Below the pieces are notes generated by a model. That model saw nothing but the letters and a program-made list of their open reading frames with translations. It did no database searches and was not told where the DNA came from. A stretch of DNA of 64,000 nucleotides from positions 25,590-89,589 of the forward strand of contig CANRIA010000004.1 in NCBI GenBank assembly GCA_947630555.1, written 5' to 3'. Every line of letters begins with the position of its first letter. Within the stretch, counting starts at the first letter, position 1. Origin of the DNA: an uncultured Clostridia bacterium. Lineage in GTDB: Bacteria; Bacillota; Clostridia; Oscillospirales; Ruminococcaceae. A program made the translations under genes and the position numbers. Of the stretch, positions 10,872 through 18,924 are shown piece by piece.

Positions 10872-11540
10872 TTGCTTATCGTATTTTTAAGGGCAGTGCT
10901 TTTGTATGTGCTTGTGGTGTTTGCAATACGCCTTATGGGAAAAAGGCAGCTGGGGGAACTTCAGCCCTCGGAATTTGTTATAACCATTTTAATTTCAAAC
11001 ATTGCAACTTTGCCTATTGAAGACCCCGGCACGCCTATGCTGCTTGGCATTGTGCCTATATTAACTCTTGTGTGCCTTGATGTTCTGATGTCGGCGGCAA
11101 CGCTTAAATCGCGCAAACTGAGAAGAATGGTGTCAGGCAGCCCGAAGATAATTATTTCAGACGGCGTGCTTGACCAAAAACAGCTCGGCGATCTTCGCTA
11201 CACTGCCGACGACGTTCTGGAGGCTTTGCGCTCGCAGGGGATATTTGATATATCGGAGGTTCAGTATGCAGTGATAGAAACAACCGGAGCGGTAAGCGCG
11301 TTTTTAAAATCTGCAAAACAGCCGGTAAACGGCGAAAAACCGCAGCCCTCGGGTGACCCTCCGCAGGTGGTGATAGACGACGGCGACGTTGTTAAGCGCT
11401 CACTGGCATATCTTAAACTGTCGGAAGAGTGGCTGAAAAACATTCTTAAAAACAAAAAAATATCGCCGCACGAGGTGTTTCTCATGACGGCGCGTTCAGA
11501 CGGAAGTTACAAGATAATAGAAAAAGAAAAGGGGCAGTAA
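10872..11540 (+). CDS. DUF421 membrane protein (YetF/YcaP-like)
   Basis: The protein has 222 aa. Three N-terminal transmembrane segments are followed by a DUF421 cytoplasmic domain. Seen features are AIRLMGKRQLGELQPSEFV and GSPKIIISDGVLDQKQL, both characteristic. DUF421 genes are frequent in spore formers, and this one sits beside a germination operon, which suggests a role in the spore or envelope (inference). The start is a TTG at 10872 with AAAGGAG 8 nt upstream; no ATG fits. It is followed by the DUF4363-like gene after one base. Confidence 0.88.
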   Translation: MLIVFLRAVLLYVLVVFAIRLMGKRQLGELQPSEFVITILISNIATLPIEDPGTPMLLGIVPILTLVCLDVLMSAATLKSRKLRRMVSGSPKIIISDGVLDQKQLGDLRYTADDVLEALRSQGIFDISEVQYAVIETTGAVSAFLKSAKQPVNGEKPQPSGDPPQVVIDDGDVVKRSLAYLKLSEEWLKNILKNKKISPHEVFLMTARSDGSYKIIEKEKGQ

Positions 11541-11541
11541 A

Positions 11542-11913
11542 ATGAAAAGAGTATGGCTGTGCTGCGGCATACTGGCGGTGATATTCATATTCGGCGTAGG
11601 GTGGTCTGTCTACCTTGGCGCGTGCAGCAAACGCATGAACGAACTTATTGACCGGGCGCAGTCGCTTGCTGAAACGCGCTCGCCCGATACTGAAAAAGCT
11701 ATTGAAGATCTTTGCTCATACTGGGATAGCATGGCTTCGACCGCGGCATTTTTTGAAAGTGCCGAGACGGTAAGCGGCATAGGTGATGCAGTGGCGCGCA
11801 TTGAATATCTTTACAGAAAAGACAACGACGAATTTTTCTCGGAATGTGAAGTTATACGCGGCGGCGTTGACAGGATATACCGCAGCAATATGCCCCTTTT
11901 GCCCAACAGATAA
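11542..11913 (+). CDS. Small membrane-anchored protein, DUF4363-like
   Basis: A 123-aa protein with one N-terminal transmembrane segment (about residues 4-26), then a helical extracytoplasmic part with the pattern WxSMASTAAFF and ARIEYLYRKDNDEFFSE. This matches the DUF4363 family as I remember it, which commonly follows DUF421 in Clostridia. It starts one base after the DUF421 stop and ends in a strong terminator, so the two form an operon. Its biochemical function is unknown. Confidence 0.78.
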   Translation: MKRVWLCCGILAVIFIFGVGWSVYLGACSKRMNELIDRAQSLAETRSPDTEKAIEDLCSYWDSMASTAAFFESAETVSGIGDAVARIEYLYRKDNDEFFSECEVIRGGVDRIYRSNMPLLPNR

Positions 11914-11950
11914 AAAATCACCGACGCTTTTTACACGTCGGTGATAATAT
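11912..11950. terminator. Bidirectional terminator between convergent genes
   Basis: ATCACCGACG and CGTCGGTGAT form a perfect 10-bp stem (11917-11926 / 11936-11945) with a 9-nt loop. AAAAAA lies on the left (a T-run for the minus strand) and a T-rich stretch on the right. Confidence 0.9.
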
Positions 11951-11960
11951 TTATGTGCTG

Positions 11961-13445
11961 TTATTCGGAAGCCGTGGTATCCTCTTCGGGCGTGTAAGCA
12001 CCGCCGAGCGAGTAGTTTGCAAGTTTGTCGTTGAATGCAGCAAGCTCAGAATTTATGGTGTTGTTGTACATATCTCTTACAACAGCCCATGTAAGCTGAG
12101 CGCCTGATTCGTCGGTCTTGCTGACAGATGAATATACAAGCTGTATAACTGCTTCTTTAGAATCGTTGGTAGCAGAATCCTGATCGGACAGCAGAGTGGA
12201 TATACCATAGCCGGGGTCGGATATAACGGTTATCTTCTCGTTAGCCATAGGATTGTAAGCAAGCTCATACATCTCGTCTGTCCAGTTGGGGTTGTTTACA
12301 AAGAACTTCTGCTTATCCTGCTCCATGTAAGCCGGATCGGTCGCGACTATCTTAGCGCACTCCAGCCATGTCTTCATAGCGCCGGACTTCGCAGAGCCCT
12401 TTATCCACATATACGCAACGGTATCAAGTTTAGCATAAAGCTTATCGGAGTTGGGGTCGCGGGGGATAGGAACGTTAGCCCAGTTTGTGCCGTCTTTTGG
12501 TGTGTGAGAGTCAATAGATGCCCACGGGCCCATTGAGTAGAACAGGTAGCCTTCATTGAAAGCGTTCTGCGCACCCTGTATCCATTTGTTGTCTATAAGG
12601 CCGTCCTTTGACATATTGTACAGCCAGTTTGCAGCTCTTTCAAGGTTTGGGCTGTCTATATTATTTATATACTTGCCTGTTGCATCATCACGCATAACTA
12701 CCGTTTCACCGGTAGAAGCGAATATAAAGGTGTGGAACCAGCCGTTAAGACCTATTCTCGGCTCGTCGTCGGTAGAGGTATCTACCCACGCTCTGCATAT
12801 ATCTTCAAGAGCGTTCCAGTCCCATTCGTCGTTAAGATACATTTCATACGGATCGTCAACGCCAAGCTCTTCTATTCTGTCCTTGTCGTATGTAAGTATG
12901 CCCTGGAAGTTGAACTTGATAGGCGCAACAAAGTGGCTGCCGGCAATCGTATATTCTTCAGCCTTGTCCTTAACGTCGCTCCACAGCGGAGTGTTGAAGT
13001 CTACGATATCGTCAACAGGCTGGAACATATTTTGCAGACAGTTTACAGGGAAGTCCATAGCCTGCTCATACCACCACATGTCGGGGGGGTCGTTCGACAT
13101 AAGACGGCTTGCGAGTTTTTCATACTTTGCATCAGAACGTACTCTTGACCATTTTATAGAACCGCCCTTTTGCTCAAACAGCTGCAGCTCCGCTCTCTTT
13201 TCAGGGTTGCCTTCCTCAGGGTTAATATCCCAGTAAGACAGCCAGTCAAGCTCTGTAGGTTCGCCTTCCGGAATGTCAGAAACGGTAAGGGTGCTCTCGT
13301 CGTTGGGGTCAACGTTTTCAGGCAGAGTTACCTGTATCTGGTCAACGTGAGAACTGCTTGAACTTGAAGAATTTCCGCAGCCGACTACGCCTGCACACAA
13401 AAGCACTGCCATAGCGCAGGCAAGAATTTTCTTTGCATTATGCAT
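11961..13445 (-). CDS. ABC transporter extracellular solute-binding lipoprotein (orphan)
   Basis: A lipoprotein of about 494 aa. A signal peptide ends in a lipobox (GVVGCGNSSSSSS), followed by a serine linker and a large type-I solute-binding fold, with WWYEQAMDFPVNCLQNMFQP and MGPWASIDSHTPKDGTNW typical of carbohydrate-binding family members. The substrate cannot be read from the sequence; a sugar or oligosaccharide is likely. No permease or ATPase gene adjoins it, so it must work with a transporter elsewhere. The ATG at 13445 is chosen because GAGGTGG lies 7 nt upstream; the track start at 13463 lacks one. Confidence 0.85.
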   Translation of the reverse strand: MHNAKKILACAMAVLLCAGVVGCGNSSSSSSSHVDQIQVTLPENVDPNDESTLTVSDIPEGEPTELDWLSYWDINPEEGNPEKRAELQLFEQKGGSIKWSRVRSDAKYEKLASRLMSNDPPDMWWYEQAMDFPVNCLQNMFQPVDDIVDFNTPLWSDVKDKAEEYTIAGSHFVAPIKFNFQGILTYDKDRIEELGVDDPYEMYLNDEWDWNALEDICRAWVDTSTDDEPRIGLNGWFHTFIFASTGETVVMRDDATGKYINNIDSPNLERAANWLYNMSKDGLIDNKWIQGAQNAFNEGYLFYSMGPWASIDSHTPKDGTNWANVPIPRDPNSDKLYAKLDTVAYMWIKGSAKSGAMKTWLECAKIVATDPAYMEQDKQKFFVNNPNWTDEMYELAYNPMANEKITVISDPGYGISTLLSDQDSATNDSKEAVIQLVYSSVSKTDESGAQLTWAVVRDMYNNTINSELAAFNDKLANYSLGGAYTPEEDTTASE

Positions 13446-13520
13446 TGTAAAACCACCTCTCATTAGTTTTTTATTATTATATTCATTGTCTTCTTCGGCA
13501 CACGCCGTTTACTCATAAAT

Positions 13521-13549
13521 AGAATAACACATTTTGCTTTAAAAGTCAA
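13521..13549 (-). promoter_or_regulatory. SigA-type promoter of the solute-binding lipoprotein
   Basis: TTGACT (13549-13544), 17 bp, TATTCT (13526-13521) on the minus strand, about 75 bp before the start codon. Confidence 0.6.
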
Positions 13550-13654
13550 TCACAAGCGAAAGATTTTGTAATCGTATACAAATATCGGCTGATTTTTTGT
13601 ATTATACAACTAAATCAAAGGCAGTACAGTAAAAATATTTAACACAAGCAGGGT

Positions 13655-13700
13655 GAAAAATATCCCGAACAGACCCAAAATCGGGCTTGTTCGGGGATAT
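13655..13700 (-). terminator. Terminator after secDF
   Basis: On the minus strand ATATCCCCGAACA pairs with TGTTCGGGATAT (one bulged C), enclosing a small inner AGCCC/GGGT hairpin. A T-run follows. Confidence 0.8.
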
Positions 13701-13720
13701 TAATATTTTTATAATTATAT

Positions 13721-16057
13721 TTATATTTTTGCGCCTTTTTTGCGTGCCTTGACAGGGCGGTGTTCTTTTTTCTTCATAGCGTGGCGCTGCCATTTTACCC
13801 ACAATGTAGGCGCTATGCAGTTTGAAGAATAAACGCCCGATATCATACCGACGATTATAGGCAGTGAGAAGCTCATTATTGAAGATATGCCCCACAGGTA
13901 GCATACTATGCATACAGTTACCATAGCCGAAACGGTGGTAACAGTCGTGTGTATCGACCTTCCGAGAGTTTCTGTAACGCTCTTGTCAACAAGCTCGCCT
14001 ATCTCAGCTTTTGCGCCAAGCAGTTTTCTGTTTTCACGAATCCTGTCATAGATTATAATAGTCGCGTTGATAGAGTAGCCCAGAATAGTCAGCAAAACTG
14101 CTATAAAGTTTGAATCTATGCTGTAGCCGAATATCACGAACGCGCCGTAAACGAATATCATATCGTGCACAAGCGCGGCAACGCACATACAGCCTGCTGA
14201 AAGACCGCCGATGTTTTTAAATCTGAAACCGATATAAATTACCATGACGATAGCGGCGAATATTACAGCAACAAGGCATTTGAAGAAGAACTCCTTGCCG
14301 TTTGATGCGGCAACGTCGGTAGAGCTCAGAAGCTCTAAGTTATTATCAGCGAATGTTTCCATAAGTTTTTCTTTAATGGCAAGCTGTTTTTCAGATGAGA
14401 TGCCCTCTCTTGATGAGAAGGTGAGTTTTACGGTAGTTGAGCTGTCAGCCATGTTTTCGCCCGTGGTAACGGTAACATCTTCGCCCGATACATCTTTAAC
14501 AGCCTGCGCGACTGCGTTTGTATCTATCGTGCCGCTGTAGTTGTATTCTATAATAGTACCGCCCTCAAACTCAACAGCAACATTCACGCCTCTTACAATA
14601 GTAATTACTATGAATGCGGCTATCATTATGCCCGAGAATACATAGAATTTTACAGAGTGCTTGTTTACATTAAGGGTGCGCTGCTTCTTTTCGGGGGCAA
14701 CGCCGTTATACAGCGCGTGCTTTCTGAACACCTTGAACTTTGAAAGTGATGCGAGCATAAGTCTTGAGCAGAATATGCCGAACACAAAGTTGAGTATTAT
14801 ACCGATAAGCAGCGTGTAGCCGAGCGAATATATAGTGCCTGCCGCAGATGCGCCGAACGCGAAGAACAGCGGCTTCATTATAGTGCCCATAAAGCTGTCG
14901 GTAGGCCCGAACGCGCCCATGAGTATAACAGCTACGAATACTACGGTGATATTGCTGTCAAATACCGCCGACCATGCTCTCTTGTAGCCAAGCTCTATTG
15001 CGCCGTTGAGCGATTTGCCGTTGCGAAGTTCTTCTTTTATTCTCTCGGCGGTAATGATGTTGGCATCAACGCCCATACCTACCGAAAGTATGATACCTGC
15101 AATACCGGGTATTGTGAGGGTAAAGCTGTCAAACGGTGCAAAGAAGCCTGAAATTGCCGCCAGTGAACCTGCTACCTGTCCGCAAAGTGCTATGCAGGCA
15201 ACAAAGCCGGGCAGCCTGTAGATGATTATCATGTATATCGCGATTATTATCATTGCGATAATGCCTGCATATACCATGGCAGTTCTTGCGCCCGTGCCCA
15301 GAGTAGGCGAAATGGTGCTTGTGCTGGTGGCTTCCATTTTGATAGGCAGCGCGCCTGCGTTTATCTTGTCGGCAAGAGATTTTGCTTCTTCATATGTGAA
15401 ATTGCCCGATATAGTGGCTCTGCCGTCGGTTATGTCTGCGCTTACCGTTGCGGTAGAGATGTTTACATCGTCCATCCATGTTGAGATGTAGCCGCCGTTT
15501 GCGTGAAGCTCGGTGGTTGCATCTGCAAATGCTTTAGTACCTGTTGAGTTAAGTGTCAGCGATACTTCCCATCTGCCGGTGTCGGGGTTCTGGTAGGCTG
15601 TCGCGTTGTCAACGGCAGTACCGGTCATTATAAGCTCGCCGTCCATTTCCGTACCCTTTACGAACTTCAGCTCTGCCATGTCGCCCAGCTCATTTACGGC
15701 TTCTTCGGCGTTAAAGTCAGTCTCGCCCGATGCCCAAGGGAAGGATACCATTATCCTGTCCTTAGCCGAGTCAACATACACCTCGCTGTCGGTAATGTTA
15801 AGGCTGACAAGCCTCTGCTCTATTACCGTCTTGGCTGCCTCCAGCTCATCAGCAGAGGCATCGACGCCGTCGGCAGGCTCAAACGTGGCGTTTACACCGC
15901 CCTGAATGTCTATGCCCCAGCGTATCTCGTCAACGCTCTTTATATATGTTTTCGGAATATCGCCGAATGTGGTATGCACGCCGAATATCGTCAGGTACGA
16001 AAAGGCTGCTATCAGCAATACGACGATAAAAAATGTTGGTTTCTTTGCGTGTCGCAC
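13721..16057 (-). CDS. secDF: Fused protein translocase subunits SecD-SecF
   Basis: This 778-aa fusion carries SecD in the first half and SecF in the second. SecDF uses the proton motive force to help the Sec channel export proteins. Seen are IRWGIDIQGGVNATFEP (SecD entry), GVDANIITAERIKEELRNGK (SecD TM4 region), then VEFEGGTIIEY and YSINATIIIYDRIRENR (SecF). About twelve transmembrane segments fit. The start is a GTG at 16057 with AGGAGG 10 nt upstream. It has its own promoter and terminator. Confidence 0.95.
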   Translation of the reverse strand: MRHAKKPTFFIVVLLIAAFSYLTIFGVHTTFGDIPKTYIKSVDEIRWGIDIQGGVNATFEPADGVDASADELEAAKTVIEQRLVSLNITDSEVYVDSAKDRIMVSFPWASGETDFNAEEAVNELGDMAELKFVKGTEMDGELIMTGTAVDNATAYQNPDTGRWEVSLTLNSTGTKAFADATTELHANGGYISTWMDDVNISTATVSADITDGRATISGNFTYEEAKSLADKINAGALPIKMEATSTSTISPTLGTGARTAMVYAGIIAMIIIAIYMIIIYRLPGFVACIALCGQVAGSLAAISGFFAPFDSFTLTIPGIAGIILSVGMGVDANIITAERIKEELRNGKSLNGAIELGYKRAWSAVFDSNITVVFVAVILMGAFGPTDSFMGTIMKPLFFAFGASAAGTIYSLGYTLLIGIILNFVFGIFCSRLMLASLSKFKVFRKHALYNGVAPEKKQRTLNVNKHSVKFYVFSGIMIAAFIVITIVRGVNVAVEFEGGTIIEYNYSGTIDTNAVAQAVKDVSGEDVTVTTGENMADSSTTVKLTFSSREGISSEKQLAIKEKLMETFADNNLELLSSTDVAASNGKEFFFKCLVAVIFAAIVMVIYIGFRFKNIGGLSAGCMCVAALVHDMIFVYGAFVIFGYSIDSNFIAVLLTILGYSINATIIIYDRIRENRKLLGAKAEIGELVDKSVTETLGRSIHTTVTTVSAMVTVCIVCYLWGISSIMSFSLPIIVGMISGVYSSNCIAPTLWVKWQRHAMKKKEHRPVKARKKGAKI

Positions 16058-16123
16058 TGAATTTACTCCTCCTGTTCAAGTTTTAGCTGTATATATAAAT
16101 ATAAAACAGTTATTCACCTTACT

Positions 16124-16152
16124 ATTATAGATGTAATTTGTCCAAAAGTCAA
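16124..16152 (-). promoter_or_regulatory. SigA-type promoter of secDF
   Basis: TTGACT (16152-16147), 17 bp, TATAAT (16129-16124) on the minus strand; leader of about 60 nt. Confidence 0.75.
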
Positions 16153-16218
16153 GAGCAATTTTTATTAAATTGCATAATGTCACATTTTAATGTATAAAAT
16201 ACATGACCCTTTTGCCGA

Positions 16219-16247
16219 TTGACTTTGCCTTTGTAAAGTGGTATAAT
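16219..16247 (+). promoter_or_regulatory. SigA-type promoter of the TIM-barrel gene
   Basis: TTGACT (16219-16224), 17 bp, TATAAT (16242-16247). The start codon lies 32 bp further on. Confidence 0.75.
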
Positions 16248-16278
16248 CTATGTATACGCTGTTTACGGAGGTGTTTTT

Positions 16279-17070
16279 ATGAATGAGAGCGGCTATCCCG
16301 TCGGGGTGTCTACCGCGTGCCTTTACCCCATGCTTACCGAGCAGGCACTTTTAGAGCTTTGCAAGCGCGGCATACAAAATGTTGAGATATTCATAAACGC
16401 CCCCAGCGAACTTGAAAAGCGTTTTCTGCGCGAGATAAAGAGTATGCTGGAGCATTACGGCGTAAATGCGGTATCTATGCACCCGTTTACCTGCGAGCTG
16501 GAAACTATGATGTTCTTCACGGGCTATTCGCGCAGGCTTAATGACGGTCTGGAATACTACAAAAAATATTTTGAAGCTATGGAATACCTCGGTTCCAAAA
16601 TATTCGTTCTGCACGGCAATAACAGCCATAATCGCTGCCCCGATGAGATGTACTTCGGGCATTTTCAGCGTTTTAACGAGATAGCGGCGGATTTCGGCGT
16701 TGCCGTGGCGCAGGAAAACGTTGGCAGGTGCAGCAGCGGAGATCTGGAGTTTTTGAAAAAAATGAAAGCCGCGCTGGGTGACAGGGCAAAATTCGTGCTG
16801 GACACCAAACAGGCGGTAAGGGCAGGCTATGACCCTTATGAATTTGTAAACGCGCTGGGCGAGAGCATTTGCCACATACACATAAGCGACTATGACGACA
16901 AAAGCGACTGCAAACTTGTGGGCACGGGAAAGCTGGATTGCAGAGGATTTGTTTCCTGCCTGAGAAAAAACAGCGTAAATTCGGCTGTAATACTGGAGCT
17001 TTACTCATCGGGGTACAAAAGCGTGGAAGAGCTTAAAACTAACTGCGACTATATAAAAAGCTGTCTGTAA
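16279..17070 (+). CDS. Sugar phosphate isomerase/epimerase-like TIM-barrel protein
   Basis: A 263-aa protein of the AP-endonuclease-2 / xylose-isomerase-like TIM-barrel superfamily. Seen are the early VGVSTACLYPM strand, a FVLHGNN strand, AVAQENVGRC with the typical metal-ligand Glu, FVLDTKQAVRAGYDPYEFV with Asp, and ICHIHISDYDD with His. These are the expected metal-site positions. The exact substrate cannot be told; family members include isomerases, epimerases and endonuclease IV. The ATG has GGAGG 7 nt upstream. It is monocistronic with a clear promoter and terminator. Confidence 0.85.
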   Translation: MNESGYPVGVSTACLYPMLTEQALLELCKRGIQNVEIFINAPSELEKRFLREIKSMLEHYGVNAVSMHPFTCELETMMFFTGYSRRLNDGLEYYKKYFEAMEYLGSKIFVLHGNNSHNRCPDEMYFGHFQRFNEIAADFGVAVAQENVGRCSSGDLEFLKKMKAALGDRAKFVLDTKQAVRAGYDPYEFVNALGESICHIHISDYDDKSDCKLVGTGKLDCRGFVSCLRKNSVNSAVILELYSSGYKSVEELKTNCDYIKSCL

Positions 17071-17100
17071 CGGAGCATACGTGGGTATGCCCCGTTTTTT
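17070..17100 (+). terminator. Terminator after the TIM-barrel gene
   Basis: ACGGAGCATAC pairs with GGTATGCCCCGT with one mismatch, followed by TTTTTT. A second small hairpin (ATAGC-GCGG / CCGCTAT) follows immediately. Confidence 0.8.
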
Positions 17101-17224
17101 ATAGCAGCGGAGAGCCGCTATAGAAACATGTCGAATTAAAAAGCTATCGCAAAGCCCTTTCCTTATGATATTATGATGATGGAGATAATAAAAGTATCAC
17201 GCCGCCTATGCGGCAGGAAAGGAA

Positions 17225-17524
17225 GTGAACGAACTGTTATTAACATCTGCGCAGACCGAAAAAAGGCAGCTTATTTTGTGCGAGGAGCTAAAGGGAGCGA
17301 ACGTGCGCTATGAACTGTTTGCCGATAACACGGAAAACAGCGAATATTCGTACTCTTACGGCATAGCGGTAAAATGCGGCGAACAGGAAGCGCGCATTGC
17401 CGACATAACCGAAAAATACGAATATGCACGGGAATTGTTTGAACGTATCATGCTGTATATGGCAATGCCGTCTGAACTTGAATACATAGCAGAAGATTAC
17501 CTTTGCGAAAAGTACACTGTGTAA
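17225..17524 (+). CDS. Small conserved-looking protein, possibly DUF6514
   Basis: A 99-aa soluble acidic protein. Its layout (YSYGIAVKC, then IADITEKYEYARELFERIM, then an acidic C-terminal EDYLCEKYTV) resembles the small Firmicutes family DUF6514; this is from memory and only moderately sure. The start is a GTG with AGGA at 6-nt spacing, and no ATG is available in frame. It lies just upstream of nrdR but is separated by the nrdR promoter. Its function is unknown. Confidence 0.6.
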   Translation: MNELLLTSAQTEKRQLILCEELKGANVRYELFADNTENSEYSYSYGIAVKCGEQEARIADITEKYEYARELFERIMLYMAMPSELEYIAEDYLCEKYTV

Positions 17525-17558
17525 TGCCGCAGAAAAAAACTAAAATTTTAAAAAATAC

Positions 17559-17587
17559 TTGCATTTGACCACAATATATGCTACAAT
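17559..17587 (+). promoter_or_regulatory. SigA-type promoter of nrdR
   Basis: TTGCAT (17559-17564), 17 bp, TACAAT (17582-17587). The -10 box overlaps the left arm of an 11-bp inverted repeat. Confidence 0.65.
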
Positions 17588-17649
17588 ATCAATAAGAGAT
17601 ATACAATATTATTGATATTGACCGACATTATGGCGGATATAATATCAAT
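17584..17649 (+). promoter_or_regulatory. Repeated AATATCAAT elements in the nrdR leader (candidate operator)
   Basis: CAATATCAATA (17584-17594) and TATTGATATTG (17610-17620) form a perfect 11-bp inverted repeat with a 15-bp spacer. A third copy, AATATCAAT, lies at 17641-17649. The left arm overlaps the -10 box. NrdR is known to bind A/T-rich boxes in pairs, so autoregulation is possible. The sequence does not closely match the NrdR box I recall, so the binding protein is open. Confidence 0.4.
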
Positions 17650-17676
17650 TGTTTTCAAAACAAGGGGGATCATAAA

Positions 17677-18135
17677 ATGAAATGTCCGTTTTGTGGGTGC
17701 GAGGATACAAAGGTGATAGATTCGCGCCCCAGTGATGAAAAAAAGCGCCGCAGGAGAGAGTGTCCGCAGTGCCAGAAACGTTTTACAACGTATGAGGTAG
17801 TTGAAAAGCCTACGCTTATGGTGTACAAAAAAGACGGCAGTTTTGAGCCTTTTGACAAGGGAAAGCTGATCAAGGGCATACAGAACGCCATAAAGAAGCG
17901 CCCGATAAGCGTTGAGCAGATGAACGAACTGGTGGACGACATAGAAAATACCTATGCAAACGCCATGCAGACAGAAACGTCTACTTCCGAGATAGGCGAC
18001 AAGGTGCTGGCAGGGCTTAAAAGGCTAGACCACGTTGCGTATGTGAGATTTGCATCGGTCTATAAGGACTTTAACGACGTTGAAAGCTTTATACATATAA
18101 TCTCAGAGCTTGGCGCGGACAGCAAGAAAAGTTAA
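17677..18135 (+). CDS. nrdR: Transcriptional repressor NrdR
   Basis: A 152-aa repressor of ribonucleotide reductase genes. The N-terminal zinc ribbon is intact (MKCPFCGCEDTKVIDSR, then RECPQCQKRFTTYE: four Cys as two CxxC pairs). The ATP-cone domain follows (about residues 49-139; VYKKDGSFEPFDKGKLIKGI). Length and order are standard. No nrd operon is in the window. The ATG has AGGGGG about 9 nt upstream. Confidence 0.97.
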   Translation: MKCPFCGCEDTKVIDSRPSDEKKRRRRECPQCQKRFTTYEVVEKPTLMVYKKDGSFEPFDKGKLIKGIQNAIKKRPISVEQMNELVDDIENTYANAMQTETSTSEIGDKVLAGLKRLDHVAYVRFASVYKDFNDVESFIHIISELGADSKKS

Positions 18136-18149
18136 GTTTATAGTTTTTT

Positions 18150-18179
18150 GAACGCATCGTGGTGGGTGCGTTCTTTTTT
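18150..18179 (+). terminator. Terminator after nrdR
   Basis: GAACGCA (18150-18156) and TGCGTTC (18167-18173) form a 7-bp stem followed by TTTTTT. Confidence 0.8.
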
Positions 18180-18192
18180 ATGCCGCAAAATA

Positions 18193-18221
18193 TTGCATTT
18201 TAAAAATAAGTATGCTATAAT
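18193..18221 (+). promoter_or_regulatory. SigA-type promoter with extended -10, before the 4-TM gene
   Basis: TTGCAT (18193-18198), 17 bp, TATAAT (18216-18221), with TG one base upstream of the -10 box. It probably drives the 18.2-24.3 kb gene run, since no strong terminator is seen until 24263. Confidence 0.75.
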
Positions 18222-18255
18222 AATATGATATACAGAAAAAATACGAGGAGAGAGT

Positions 18256-18912
18256 ATGAAACAGAGATTTACATTGTTCCAGAAGGTAATGACAGTTATC
18301 TTCATCGCGCTGGAGGCGGCTGTGCTTGCCTGCGACGTTTACAGGCTTGTTTTTGTGGACGGCGACGGGAAGTATTATTACATAGTGAATTTAGTGCTCA
18401 GCGTGCTGCTGTTGGGCGTTTTTCTTATGCTTATTTTTGACCCTAAGCTTTGCATAAGTGATGACGAGACCGACGACCCAAAGCGGCTTTATCCTATAAT
18501 ATCTGCATCAAGAACGTATATGTGCTTTATAGCGGTAGATATAGCGGCAATATTTGCGTTTGTTATGTTTGCGGCGAAATACTTTGAAAACCCTGCGCTT
18601 ATAATAGTTATAGGCGGCGTGGCGGTGTTCGTTATAGGCGCGGTGAAGTATGTTATAGATTCGGGCAGGATAGGCATAATTTCGGAAGATGAAAGTGAAG
18701 AAGATACCGAAAAGGCAGAAGAAACCGAAGCCTCTGAAAAGATAGAAGAAACATCAGAAAACGCAGAGACTGACAACAGTACAGAAGAAGTTGAAACTGC
18801 CGAAAGTACCAAAGAAGCAGAAAATACCGAAGAAACTGAAATTTCAGAAGATACAAAAGAAAATACTGACAAGCCTTTGGAAGAAGCCGAGGCAGTAAGT
18901 CAGACGGAGTAG
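18256..18912 (+). CDS. Four-TM membrane protein with Glu/Thr-rich acidic tail
   Basis: A 218-aa protein. Four hydrophobic segments fill about residues 10-135 (for example VMTVIFIALEAAVLACDVY and ALIIVIGGVAVFVIGAVKYV). They are followed by a tail of about 80 residues made almost only of E, T, S, A and K, in loose repeats such as EETE, AEST and NTEE. The tail is low in complexity and probably disordered. I do not recognise a family. It ends 12 bp before the large permease, so it is likely co-transcribed with it. Confidence 0.7.
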   Translation: MKQRFTLFQKVMTVIFIALEAAVLACDVYRLVFVDGDGKYYYIVNLVLSVLLLGVFLMLIFDPKLCISDDETDDPKRLYPIISASRTYMCFIAVDIAAIFAFVMFAAKYFENPALIIVIGGVAVFVIGAVKYVIDSGRIGIISEDESEEDTEKAEETEASEKIEETSENAETDNSTEEVETAESTKEAENTEETEISEDTKENTDKPLEEAEAVSQTE

Positions 18913-18924
18913 GAATGAACGGCA

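Noticed and set aside
13602-13913. 103-aa ORF overlapping the end of secDF
   Set aside because: It overlaps the secDF terminator and coding end in another frame and has no ribosome site.
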